Positions 1 through 7,227 of a stretch of DNA of 9,880 nucleotides are shown here, piece by piece. The DNA lies in assembly GCA_964396845.1 (NCBI GenBank), contig CAYNGH010000125.1, positions 1 to 9,880 on the forward strand, read 5' to 3'. The translations under genes were made by a program, and so were the position numbers. The notes beneath the pieces were generated by a model that was not told where the DNA came from, ran no database searches, and saw nothing but the letters and a program-made list of their open reading frames with translations. The stretch's first letter is position 1. Every line of letters starts with the position of its first letter. Source of the DNA: CAYNGH01 sp964396845. GTDB taxonomy: Bacteria > Vulcanimicrobiota > JAJTBE01 > CAYNGH01.

Positions 1-6
1 CATCAT
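1..6 (-). CDS. Probable start of the next operon gene, cut off by the left edge
   Basis: On the minus strand an AGGAAGG ribosome binding site (complement of 12-18) stands 5 nt before an ATG at 6-4 and 8 nt before a second ATG at 3-1. This is a convincing start for a gene that continues outside the window, 114 nt after the stop of the PilW/GspJ-like gene. By position a GspK/PilX-type pseudopilin would be expected, but no protein sequence is visible to test this. A rival reading is a GTG at 82-80, whose frame stays open for 27 codons to the edge and encodes a hydrophilic peptide unlike a prepilin leader. It has no visible ribosome binding site, so I prefer the ATG. Confidence 0.45.
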
Positions 7-120
7 CAATTCCTTCCTGTGGTAACTCCGTTTCTCGACCTGACTTAATTTTTATCCCATCCCGGCTTTGTTGCTGTGACACCGGGGATTAAATTTGGAA
101 GACGTACATAAAACCCAGAA

Positions 121-924
121 CTAATGTCTTGGATTTACCCTGAAAGAAAGTCCCAGTATGTTTTTGCCTCCGGTGGTGTTGGAAACCTCAAGGATGGTGA
201 ACTCCACGTTGACAAGTTTGGTATTGCCGGTGATATCATCAGCCAAGGCAGGATTGACATCAGAATATTCATCATCAGAAAAACCATCCCCGTTCATGCT
301 TCTCCTCACAAATGACACCCGGAACCCCTTGTATTCTTCATCTTCTTTCTTGCTGATACCCAGGTTCTGCTCCTTATATACAATATTCCTCAAAACCACC
401 CGGGGGGGTTCAAGATTCTGGGGCAATACGGGATTATCAGGGGAGCCGGGCAATTCCAAGGCTACAGGAAAGGGGGAAAGATTTTCATCTCCTGGAATCT
501 CATATCTCTTGAGGCTTGCCACATTGAACCCCAGTTGATCTGATGACCTCTTGTCGGGCATGAGGGTATAAACAACATGCTTCTGCCACAGGGGCGATCC
601 GAAATTACTTATCTCCAGCTTGTTTTCTCCCAATTGTGAAGCCGCCTGAAACACCATAACCGGTGATTCTTCACGGGGATTTTCATCAAAAACTCTCAAG
701 GTGGTCAGGCTGGTTTCCCTTAAATCTCTCATTATCCACCGGAGGGAAACATATGCGTCCCTGCTGAGAGCATAGGAATACTCCGAGTAATCATAAGCAA
801 CCTTGCCAAGCTTAAAATACATATAGACAACCGACAGGATCATCAGGGTGATACTGCTTGCAATCAGCAGCTCTATGAGAGTCATTCCTCTTCTGGGAGA
901 TGGTCTGGCGAATATCGGTTTCAC
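121..924 (-). CDS. GspJ/PilW-like minor pseudopilin
   Basis: This 267-residue protein carries a type IV prepilin leader: a short basic start, then RRG-MTLIELL, with Gly13 before the predicted prepilin peptidase cut, Met14 as the new N-terminus and Glu at +5 (residue 18). A hydrophobic helix follows (about 14-36), then a periplasmic domain of about 230 residues. That size, and its place directly after a GspI/PilV-like gene, suit the GspJ/PilW class of minor pseudopilins, which with I and K type proteins form the tip of the pseudopilus; the class assignment is inference. The start is GTG at 924-922. It overlaps the upstream stop as GTGA, and a strong AAGGAG lies 6 nt upstream within the preceding gene, so translation is probably coupled. 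The C-terminal domain resembles nothing I can name. Confidence 0.85.
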   Translation of the reverse strand: MKPIFARPSPRRGMTLIELLIASSITLMILSVVYMYFKLGKVAYDYSEYSYALSRDAYVSLRWIMRDLRETSLTTLRVFDENPREESPVMVFQAASQLGENKLEISNFGSPLWQKHVVYTLMPDKRSSDQLGFNVASLKRYEIPGDENLSPFPVALELPGSPDNPVLPQNLEPPRVVLRNIVYKEQNLGISKKEDEEYKGFRVSFVRRSMNGDGFSDDEYSDVNPALADDITGNTKLVNVEFTILEVSNTTGGKNILGLSFRVNPRH

Positions 925-1364
925 AGCTTACTCCTTCCGACCCTGAGTCTTTCCTTGTATGTTTTTTCTACGCTCCTGGAATGCAAGCCAGTCCCTTCAG
1001 CCCACTTGATGATAATCAGAAGTTCATCGGTATCACCTTCTGTATTGCCCACAAAACTGCCGTTCTGGTATTCGATTTTTCTTTCAAATTTTACATTCAG
1101 CTTTCTTCCCTGAAATACAGATATTATGTAATGAGGCTCCGTCCATGATGGAGGAGCTGGTTCCCCATAAGTATGGGCTGTCACCTCTTCTATCAGGCTG
1201 TCGGCAATCAAACGGGCAACTATGGCGTGACGGCTCTGGGTGGCATGAAGCGCTGAGAGCTTCAGAACAGAGATGATAACAAAAAAACCTGCAAAAATAA
1301 TGAATATGGAAACCAGGATCTCTGTGAAAGTAAATCCGCATAGTCTTTTTTTTCTATTGCCCAT
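921..1364 (-). CDS. GspI/PilV-like minor pseudopilin
   Basis: This is a 147-residue prepilin-like protein. The leader MGNRKKRLCG is followed by FTFTEILVS, with Gly10 at -1, Phe11 at +1 and Glu15 at the conserved +5 position, then a hydrophobic helix to about residue 36. The following stretch (about 37-62), which contains A.QSRHAIVARLIADSLIEE, resembles the GspI/PilV pattern of a Gln- and Ala-rich helix. I chose the ATG at 1364-1362 because AAAGGAAAG lies just upstream and because it gives a normal short basic leader. An in-frame ATG at 1388 would add eight residues but has no good ribosome binding site. It lies 50 nt after the gspE-like stop and overlaps the next gene by 4 nt. It probably primes or caps pseudopilus assembly with the J-like partner. 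Confidence 0.85.
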   Translation of the reverse strand: MGNRKKRLCGFTFTEILVSIFIIFAGFFVIISVLKLSALHATQSRHAIVARLIADSLIEEVTAHTYGEPAPPSWTEPHYIISVFQGRKLNVKFERKIEYQNGSFVGNTEGDTDELLIIIKWAEGTGLHSRSVEKTYKERLRVGRSKL

Positions 1365-1414
1365 TTGTATCTTTCCTTTTAATGTCATATGCTGATCTTA
1401 AAGTGCCCGGGGTA

Positions 1415-3070
1415 TCAGTCAAAAGAATCGAATGTGCACATTCTCAACACTTCTTCCGGCGAAGTGATCCCTGCGGCGGCTTTGCGGACACCGTCCTCCA
1501 GGAGAGTTCTCATTCCCTTTTCCCTGGCTGCATTAAAAATTTCGTAAGAAGTGGCATCTCTCTCAATCAGAGCCTGCAGGGTCTTGTCAATTGCAAGCAG
1601 CTCGTAAATGCCTGTTCTGCCGCGATAGCCTGTTTTACGGCATTTCTCACAGCCTTTGGGCTGGAAGAAGCTGAATTCCTTGATATTCTCTCTCTCCATA
1701 ACCTCCAGGAATTCTTCCGGAGGAGAAATCGGCTGTTTGCACTCTGGACACAGCCGGCGCAACAGTCTTTGAGCCACACCGCCGATTAACGAGGCTGATA
1801 TAAGGTATGGAATCACATTCATATCCTTCAGGCGGGTGATGATTCCAACGGCATCGTTTGTGTGAATGGTGGAAAAGACCAGATGACCGGTCAATGCCGC
1901 CTTGACGGATATAGCGGCGGTTTCTTCGTCACGGATTTCACCTACCAGGATGACATCGGGGTCCTGACGTAAAAATTCCCTGAGGGCCTTGGCAAAAGTT
2001 ACTTTCTTTTCTTCCTCCCGGGGGGCAAGGTTTACCTGAACCTGCATAATTCCAGGCATCTGATATTCCACAGGATCTTCAACGGTCAGAATTTTACGAT
2101 ATGGGGTGTAAATCTCCTTGATGCTGGCAAAAAGGGTGGTGGATTTTCCAGAACCTGTGGGGCCGGATACCAGGATGATTCCATAGGGGCGGGATACCAT
2201 TTTCCGCCAGTATTTGAGATTTTTCTCATCAAATCCCAGGTCTTCAAGGGTTATGTTGAAGGCGCTCTTGCTCAAAAGCCTCATAACAACCCCTTCACCG
2301 GCCTGCACGGGAATAATGCTCACCCTCAGGTCAAATGCCTTGTCAGCTACCCGGACGCTTATCCGCCCCCCCTGGGTAATACGATCCTTGGCAATGTCGA
2401 TTTCAGCCATAATCTTAAAGCGCTTAATCAAGGCGGAGATTATTTCTTTGTCGGTTATTACATCGGAAACAGAAAGTACCCCGTCGATCCTGTATCTGAT
2501 AAGCAGGCGATCTTCAAAGGGCTCCAGGTGTATGTCGCTGGCTCCCACCGAGATGGCTTCAACGATAATCTTGTTTGCCTTTTCAATGATGGTGCCGGTG
2601 ATCTCTTCCTGTTCTTCCCCTGTTGTAACTTCTCCCTTTCTGACCTCCAGGTGCTCTCCCTCGAATCGTTTTTTCTCAAGCCATTCTTTCCAAGAAACAT
2701 CCTGAACATGTTCAGAATATGAATAGATGTATTCCAGGGCGAGATCAATCATGACGGGGTCAGCTTCTATCAGGCAGATATGGAACTTGCCGTGGGTGAC
2801 ATAGGACACTGAATCGTAAATATATATCTGGGTGGGATCCTTGACTGCAATGGCAAGGGTTTTATCATCGGGTTTTCCGATTACAATCCCTTCGATTTTT
2901 CTGGCAATTTCCTGATCAAGCAACATGGCAAGGCCCCTATCCAGGTCCAGGGAACCCAGATCCACCTTTGGAATATCAGCAAACAGGCCCTGTCTTGAAT
3001 CGTTTCCCAGGACTTCCATATCAGTCCTTTTCCCTGGCCCGTCTTCTTTCTTTCGCTTTTTAAATATCAT
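1415..3070 (-). CDS. gspE: GspE/PilB-family assembly ATPase
   Basis: This 551-residue cytoplasmic ATPase powers pseudopilus or pilus assembly. Visible motifs in order are SDIHLEP (178-184) and RYRIDG (192-197) of the N2 domain, Walker A GPTGSGKST (303-311), the Asp box around LTVEDPVE (328-335), Walker B ILVGEIRDEET (374-384), the His box HLVFSTIHTND (396-406), and a zinc-type tetracysteine of CPEC (441-444) and CEKC (474-477). The AVGIITRLKDM stretch after the His box reads more like GspE than PilB. The N-terminus looks shortened: after about 30 basic, charged residues it enters what resembles only the second half of the usual N1 domain (about 33-120), so the ring that contacts GspL/PilM may be altered. 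AGAGGA lies 8 nt before the ATG. It follows the gspF-like gene by 30 nt. All catalytic motifs are intact. Confidence 0.95.
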   Translation of the reverse strand: MIFKKRKKEDGPGKRTDMEVLGNDSRQGLFADIPKVDLGSLDLDRGLAMLLDQEIARKIEGIVIGKPDDKTLAIAVKDPTQIYIYDSVSYVTHGKFHICLIEADPVMIDLALEYIYSYSEHVQDVSWKEWLEKKRFEGEHLEVRKGEVTTGEEQEEITGTIIEKANKIIVEAISVGASDIHLEPFEDRLLIRYRIDGVLSVSDVITDKEIISALIKRFKIMAEIDIAKDRITQGGRISVRVADKAFDLRVSIIPVQAGEGVVMRLLSKSAFNITLEDLGFDEKNLKYWRKMVSRPYGIILVSGPTGSGKSTTLFASIKEIYTPYRKILTVEDPVEYQMPGIMQVQVNLAPREEEKKVTFAKALREFLRQDPDVILVGEIRDEETAAISVKAALTGHLVFSTIHTNDAVGIITRLKDMNVIPYLISASLIGGVAQRLLRRLCPECKQPISPPEEFLEVMERENIKEFSFFQPKGCEKCRKTGYRGRTGIYELLAIDKTLQALIERDATSYEIFNAAREKGMRTLLEDGVRKAAAGITSPEEVLRMCTFDSFD

Positions 3071-3100
3071 AATGAGGTCCTCTCTTAAAAAAGATCCTGA

Positions 3101-4348
3101 TTATATGCTCTGTTCGTAAGCCTGGGAAATACCCATTATCGGCAAGAATATGCCAACTACCAGAAAGAACACCATGACTCCGACACCAATCATCATAACC
3201 GGCTCGATGAGAGAAACCAGAGAGCTTAAGGCTCCATCCAGCTCCTGGCTGTAATAATCAGAAGTCCTTCGAAGCATATCGGCAAGATTCCCCGTGTCTT
3301 CTCCCACGGCAACCATCTGGCTCATCATCTGGGAATATACCCCGGTTTCAATCAGGGATGTTGAAAGTTTCTTGCCTTTTTCCACTCTTTCGGCAGTGTC
3401 AAGTAAAGCGTTTTTCATCACCTGGCTGTCAAAGGAGTTTGCTGTCAGTTTCAGCACATCAACCAGGGAAACGCCACTGTCAAGAAGAGAAGACATCAAG
3501 TCAGCCATCTGGGAAAAATTCTGCATCTGGATAAGACCCTGAATGAAGGGGAAATAAAAAACCACCGTGTCGATGAACAGCTTGCCTCTGGGAAAATGAA
3601 CCGTCACCCGGTAAACAATATATATTGCGAGAATAATCCCGGCCAGTACTGGTAAAAACCAGACATTGGATACCAGCTCACTGATATTTATGAGCATTTG
3701 TGTCAGGGGATAGTCCCTTGCAATATCAAGCCCTGAATCCTTAAAAATGGGGGTGAAGGCAGGGAGTATCATGGTGATCATGCCATAAACCAGGGCTGCG
3801 CTGAAGATGACAATAAATATCGGGTAAGATATTGCTGATTTTATTTTCTGTTTGATCTGATTCTGGTTTTCCAGTGAAGTGGCAAGGTTCGAAATGGTTT
3901 TAGATAAATCACCGGTGGTTTCGCCTACCTTGACCATGCTCACATACAATTCGTTAAAAGGCGGGTTGTGGGGACGCATTGAATCAGACAGGCTTTTTCC
4001 CTGTTGCATGTCAGCGGATACCTGCCTTATGACTTCCCTGAGCTTTTTGCTTACTGTCTGATCATGAAGCATATCGAGGCAGCGAAGAATGGGAATTCCA
4101 GCGTGCAGGAGCGAAGCCAGTTGCCGGGTGAAAAACATGAGCTGTGTATGGGATATGCCAAACTCAAGGTTGATTGCAACTTTGCCGGCAGATTTGCCCT
4201 TGACCTTTTCTTTTGTGATTTCATTCAGATCAAGTAGGGACATTCCCTGTTCCTTGAGAATCTTCACCATATCCGAACGTGAATTTGCTTCTTTTTTTCC
4301 GGAAACTACCTTGCCATCAGCACCTATCGCCTTATACTCAAATTCCAT
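3101..4348 (-). CDS. gspF: GspF/PilC-family inner-membrane platform protein
   Basis: This 415-residue protein has a soluble N-terminal region (about 1-65, opening MEFEYKAIGADGKVVSG as in GspF) and then two copies of the T2SF domain, at about 70-195 and 275-400. The repeats are marked by matching motifs GETTGDL (142-148) and GEDTGNL (349-355). Membrane helices are predicted at about 175-199, 229-248 and 380-405, the usual three-helix topology. Family members sit in the inner membrane at the centre of the machine and couple the ATPase to extraction of pseudopilins. It is the first gene of the minus-strand operon, with AAAGGA about 9 nt before the ATG, so the promoter should lie between 4349 and roughly 4500. 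Placing F before E reverses the classical gsp order. Length is normal for the family. Confidence 0.95.
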   Translation of the reverse strand: MEFEYKAIGADGKVVSGKKEANSRSDMVKILKEQGMSLLDLNEITKEKVKGKSAGKVAINLEFGISHTQLMFFTRQLASLLHAGIPILRCLDMLHDQTVSKKLREVIRQVSADMQQGKSLSDSMRPHNPPFNELYVSMVKVGETTGDLSKTISNLATSLENQNQIKQKIKSAISYPIFIVIFSAALVYGMITMILPAFTPIFKDSGLDIARDYPLTQMLINISELVSNVWFLPVLAGIILAIYIVYRVTVHFPRGKLFIDTVVFYFPFIQGLIQMQNFSQMADLMSSLLDSGVSLVDVLKLTANSFDSQVMKNALLDTAERVEKGKKLSTSLIETGVYSQMMSQMVAVGEDTGNLADMLRRTSDYYSQELDGALSSLVSLIEPVMMIGVGVMVFFLVVGIFLPIMGISQAYEQSI

Positions 4349-4551
4349 GTCCTTTTTCCTTTCATCATCTCTTTACCGGAAATATTGAACATTATTTATG
4401 AACTGAATCCGAGGTTTGAACATTCATCTGTATCTGTCTATTTATCTAAATATTCTTCGATGAGGATGTTAATAAAATGTGTCTGTTGTCTTGCAAGGAG
4501 TTTTAATATAGTGCATAAGAACTCTTTGCTGTAATAGCTTTTGTGTTTGTT

Positions 4552-4597
4552 GTTGTCCCCTGTATAACTTAAAAGTTGTCCCCTGTAACACTTGAAA
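4552..4597. repeat. Two-copy 23-nt tandem repeat, possible insertion-sequence end
   Basis: Two adjacent 23-nt units (4552-4574 and 4575-4597) agree at 20 of 23 positions. Both begin with the identical 13-nt core GTTGTCCCCTGTA and then diverge slightly. Tandem copies of a C-run motif of this kind are reminiscent of the repeated termini of IS21-type elements, which carry several transposase-binding repeats at each end. No transposase gene is present nearby, so a solo end or scar is an inference. It could instead be a regulator-binding array upstream of the gspF-like gene. Confidence 0.6.
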
Positions 4598-4717
4598 AAT
4601 AATTTTCAACGCTTCTAAAATATTTCCTGCATTATAAAATCAAGACTTACACAAAAAAACTTCTCATGTGAGCATGTGTTAGCATGATTAATTAATGGCC
4701 GTGGTGAAAGATTTCTT

Positions 4718-4966
4718 ATGTTGCAACAAAAAGAATATGTTTTCCTCTCCGGCACACTTCATCGAATACTTGACCAATTGGCCATAATCATAAATTACAA
4801 AGAACTGGAGGAATATGCTGGACACACCAACGGGATTCACCTGTTGGTTAACCTGATCGGTCTGGTGATTTGCAGAAGTATCGAAGCCACTATGACCGGG
4901 ATATCAAAGTCCGGCAGATTTCGAAAACTTTTATCACCAGGACCAAAAACTCAAAAGATGGATTAA
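4718..4966 (+). CDS. Unrecognised small ORF, doubtful or decayed
   Basis: This ORF encodes 82 residues with no motif I recognise, no clear signal peptide and no long membrane helix. The N-terminal 50 residues have a protein-like mix of hydrophobic and charged residues, while the last 20 are basic and low in information. Only a weak GAAAG precedes the ATG. A different frame is open from 4852 to 5028 and encodes a basic peptide containing YRSHYDRDIKVRQISKTF, which looks at least as protein-like as the C-terminus of this ORF. A frameshift joining the two would explain both, making this a possible pseudogene. Chance is an equally fair explanation. Confidence 0.2.
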   Translation: MLQQKEYVFLSGTLHRILDQLAIIINYKELEEYAGHTNGIHLLVNLIGLVICRSIEATMTGISKSGRFRKLLSPGPKTQKMD

Positions 4967-5139
4967 CTATGTTTCTACTTCTTCAGGGGAGGATCAGATT
5001 CTGTCAAGAGGACTGCATTGAATTTTGATTGAGGGAAAAATTGAAGTCTTCTAATAAAGGTTAAAATTATTTCCACAAGAAATCATATCCGGTTTATGAT
5101 ATTATATGTACATCATCAGGGGAGATAAAATAAAGCTAA

Positions 5140-6261
5140 ATGGGCAACAAATCAGATAGAATTCTCAATGAGCTGAAAAACGATATAAAACAAAGAGATA
5201 ATGAGCTAAGAGAACGATCCAAAGAACTTGAATGTTTATATGGAATTGCCAAAATATCTGAAGAAATAAGAACCATCGAGGGTATATTGACAAATATCGT
5301 TCACATTATCCCTCAATCATGGCAGTATCCAGATTCCGCCTGTGCCAGGATTGCAGTTAACGGCAGGGAGTTCAGAACCGACAACTTTCAAATGACCAAA
5401 TATGGAATGACAAGTGAAATCAGGGTTACTGACACATCCTGTGGAAATATCGAGATATATTATACCAGGGAAATGCCCCAAGCAGATGAAGGGCCGTTTT
5501 TGTTGGCAGAAAGAAAACTGCTGGATGCTGTAGCCGAGAGAATCGGAAAAATACTTCAACGTATTGAAGCAGAAGAAAAGCTGAAGGAATCCAACCGGAA
5601 GCTTCAGGAGCTTTTTGAACACCTGCAGATTATCAGGGAAAAAGAACGAAAACAGATTGCTTATGAGCTTCATGACGAGTTGGGACATGCTCTGACTTCC
5701 CTGAAGCTGGATCTCCGGTTGATCCAGAAAAACCTTGATCCGGACAAAGCAGGAATAATGGAAAAAACCGAGGCGATGAAAAGAGATGTTGACAGGATAA
5801 TCCATGGGGTCAGAAACATCGTAAAGGAGCTAAGACCGGCACTGCTGGATGATTTCGGATTAATTGAAGCCTTGAGATTCCACGCAGAAGAAATTAAAAA
5901 TCGCACCGGACTTCATTGTCTAATCGACTCTGCTGTGGATAGACTGGATATTACAAAAAAATACTCCGTGGGAATATTCAGAATAATACAGGAGTTGTTA
6001 AACAACATCATAAAACATGCCGGGGCAGGCAAAGTAGATATTACCATAAGGAACCCAGATAATTATCTAAACATTGAGATAAAGGATAACGGAATCGGAA
6101 TCCGTGAAGAAGACCTGCACAAGGACAAATCTTTCGGGATATTGGGAATAAGAGAACGTATGGATATATGGGGAGGCCATTTTAAAATCACCGGCAGGAC
6201 CGGCAAAGGTACTGTTGTTCGAATGTCTTTCCCCTTGACAGAGGGATCAAACAATGATTAA
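5140..6261 (+). CDS. Soluble NarX/DegS-type (HisKA_3) sensor histidine kinase
   Basis: This 373-residue kinase has no membrane segment, so it should sense a cytoplasmic signal. Residues 1-35 look like a coiled coil. Residues about 30-142 form a small GAF-like sensor domain of the type with IIPQSWQYPD (56-65) and EGPFLLAERKLL (117-128), found in many environmental kinases with unknown ligand. A helical linker leads to the HisKA_3 dimerisation domain with the phospho-accepting His178 in AYELHDELGHALTS. The ATPase domain shows the N box QELLNNIIKHA (284-294), G1 DNGIGI (316-321) and G2 GILGIRERM (333-341), plus GKGTVVRM near the end. The ATG at 5140 is directly preceded by an in-frame TAA, so no earlier start is possible. 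The AGGGGAGA upstream is 14 nt away, farther than usual, hinting at weak translation. It overlaps the response regulator gene by 8 nt. Confidence 0.93.
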   Translation: MGNKSDRILNELKNDIKQRDNELRERSKELECLYGIAKISEEIRTIEGILTNIVHIIPQSWQYPDSACARIAVNGREFRTDNFQMTKYGMTSEIRVTDTSCGNIEIYYTREMPQADEGPFLLAERKLLDAVAERIGKILQRIEAEEKLKESNRKLQELFEHLQIIREKERKQIAYELHDELGHALTSLKLDLRLIQKNLDPDKAGIMEKTEAMKRDVDRIIHGVRNIVKELRPALLDDFGLIEALRFHAEEIKNRTGLHCLIDSAVDRLDITKKYSVGIFRIIQELLNNIIKHAGAGKVDITIRNPDNYLNIEIKDNGIGIREEDLHKDKSFGILGIRERMDIWGGHFKITGRTGKGTVVRMSFPLTEGSNND

Positions 6262-6883
6262 AATCATTCTGGTGGACGACCATCCCATTGTTCATATCGG
6301 CTTAAAGCAGATTCTATCTGATATTGATGACATCAAGATTGTTGATGAAGTCAGCAGTGGATCCCAGCTGATGAATAAAATTCACAAAGACTTTGATGTA
6401 ATCATCCTGGACATATCTCTTCCCGACACCAGTGGATTGGATCTTTTATCCCGGATCAAGTCGATAAAACCCAACATTCCGGTTCTTGTTCTGTCGATGT
6501 ACCCGGAAAACCAGTATGCCATCAGAACTATCCAGCTGGGGGCTTCGGGTTATCTTACCAAAGAAAAATTTCCGGATGAGATTATTTCCGCCATAAGAAA
6601 AGTTTCCCAGGGAGAAATATATGTCACTCCGGCTCTGGCTTCTACAATGGCATCATACTTGAACAAATACCGCCAAAAATTGCCCCACGAAACCCTGTCC
6701 GACAGAGAATATGAGGTTATGAGCCTTATTGCCGCCGGGGATACACTCAAGGATATATCAGAAAAACTCTCCATCAGCATAAAAACTGTGAGCACCCACA
6801 GAACCCACATCCTGAAAAAACTCCAGGTAGAAAATAATGTGGAAATTGCCCGATATGCTCTGGAGCATGGTATTATTATTTAA
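6254..6883 (+). CDS. NarL/FixJ-family response regulator
   Basis: This 209-residue DNA-binding response regulator has an N-terminal receiver domain (about 1-120). Its acidic pair is Asp8-Asp9, the phosphorylation site Asp53 lies in VIILDISLP, the switch Ser81 is in VLVLSMYP, and Lys103 is in the GYLTKE motif. The C-terminal LuxR-type helix-turn-helix (about 146-206) reads LSDREYEVMSLIAAGDTLKDI, then KTVSTHRTHILKKL as recognition region. All key residues are present. AGAGGG lies 8 nt before the ATG, which overlaps the kinase stop, so the two are almost certainly a translationally coupled cognate pair. Targets are unknown. Candidates are its own operon, the divergent secretion operon, or ygeYW downstream, but no recognisable shared binding site was found. 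Confidence 0.95.
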   Translation: MIKIILVDDHPIVHIGLKQILSDIDDIKIVDEVSSGSQLMNKIHKDFDVIILDISLPDTSGLDLLSRIKSIKPNIPVLVLSMYPENQYAIRTIQLGASGYLTKEKFPDEIISAIRKVSQGEIYVTPALASTMASYLNKYRQKLPHETLSDREYEVMSLIAAGDTLKDISEKLSISIKTVSTHRTHILKKLQVENNVEIARYALEHGIII

Positions 6884-7003
6884 TTCTATACTTCTTTACC
6901 GCCATAGGACAATCAGGTATCCGGGTAAGATTAATCCTAATCATAAATAAGATTATTCCGATATTAATCCCCTGTGCCTTGTGATATACTTATAGCAAAT
7001 GGA

Positions 7004-7050
7004 CTTCATCCGGGGCTTCCCGGAGAAGGTTGATTAATTGTTTTTCTCTT
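7004..7050 (+). terminator. Candidate intrinsic terminator after the kinase/regulator operon
   Basis: A perfect 6-bp stem TCCGGG/CCCGGA (7009-7014 with 7019-7024) closes a GCTT loop. Skipping one bulged A and one G lets CTTC/GAAG extend it by four pairs (7004-7007 with 7025-7028, with A7008 bulged). The T-rich tail TTTTTCTCTTTT starts at 7041, about 12 nt after the stem, which is farther than in a textbook terminator. It lies about 120 nt after the response regulator stop. Efficiency is therefore uncertain. Confidence 0.45.
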
Positions 7051-7186
7051 TTATTGATTGTCTGATATTTTTCGAATATTGTTTTTACCTGATTTTGCCA
7101 CAAGGTTCAGCTCCTGGGATTTACTTGTTTGACAAGGTGAGCAATTTTTTTTTGCTGTGCATGATGAATCTGTAACTGGGACTTTC

Positions 7187-7202
7187 TGGTTTTTTTCTTG
7201 CA
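7187..7202 (+). promoter_or_regulatory. Candidate sigma-54 (-24/-12) promoter for ygeYW
   Basis: The sequence TGG at 7187-7189 and TTGCA at 7198-7202 keep the exact GG-N10-GC spacing of sigma-54 promoters (GG 7188-7189, GC 7200-7201). The -12 half matches the TTGCA consensus fully; the CACG part of the -24 half is replaced by a T run. Transcription would begin near 7213, giving a leader of about 100 nt before ygeY. In E. coli the yge cluster includes a sigma-54 activator gene, ygeV, which makes such control plausible. GG-N10-GC also occurs often by chance, so this is only a candidate. Confidence 0.35.
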
Positions 7203-7227
7203 TAATTTTGTTTGAAGAATAAATCAT

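Larger units (their letters stand above)
4349..5139. other. AT-rich divergent intergenic region
   Basis: This 791-nt gap separates the divergently transcribed gspF-like and kinase genes, so it must hold a promoter for each. I see no strong sigma-70 match. On the plus strand TATGAT (5095-5100) is a passable -10 box but lacks a credible -35 partner. The gap also holds a 23-nt tandem repeat (4552-4597) and an unrecognised 82-codon ORF (4718-4966). A second open stretch in another frame (4852-5028) overlaps that ORF. The unusual length, AT richness and broken frames suggest remnant DNA rather than a functional gene. Confidence 0.6.

Noticed and set aside
61..89. A CCCGG/CCGGG pair after the PilW-like gene that could look like a minus-strand terminator
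   Set aside because: The stem is only 5-6 bp with a loop of about 17 nt and no T run, and the operon seems to continue to the left.
1365..1388. An 8-codon extension of the GspI/PilV-like pseudopilin
   Set aside because: It would lengthen the prepilin leader and has a poorer ribosome binding site than the ATG at 1364.
4438..4605. A minus-strand open stretch ending in a peptide like FINILIEEYLDK before a TAG, crossing the tandem repeat
   Set aside because: It contains no ATG, GTG or TTG start codon and has no recognisable homology; it is probably chance in AT-rich DNA.
4678..4696. AGCATG repeats and an ATTAATTAAT palindrome
   Set aside because: They are too short and AT-rich to separate from chance.
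6928..6970. A repeated ATTAATCC and a weak TAATC/GATTA dyad after the regulator gene
   Set aside because: They are short, AT-rich and not placed next to any start; no clear role.
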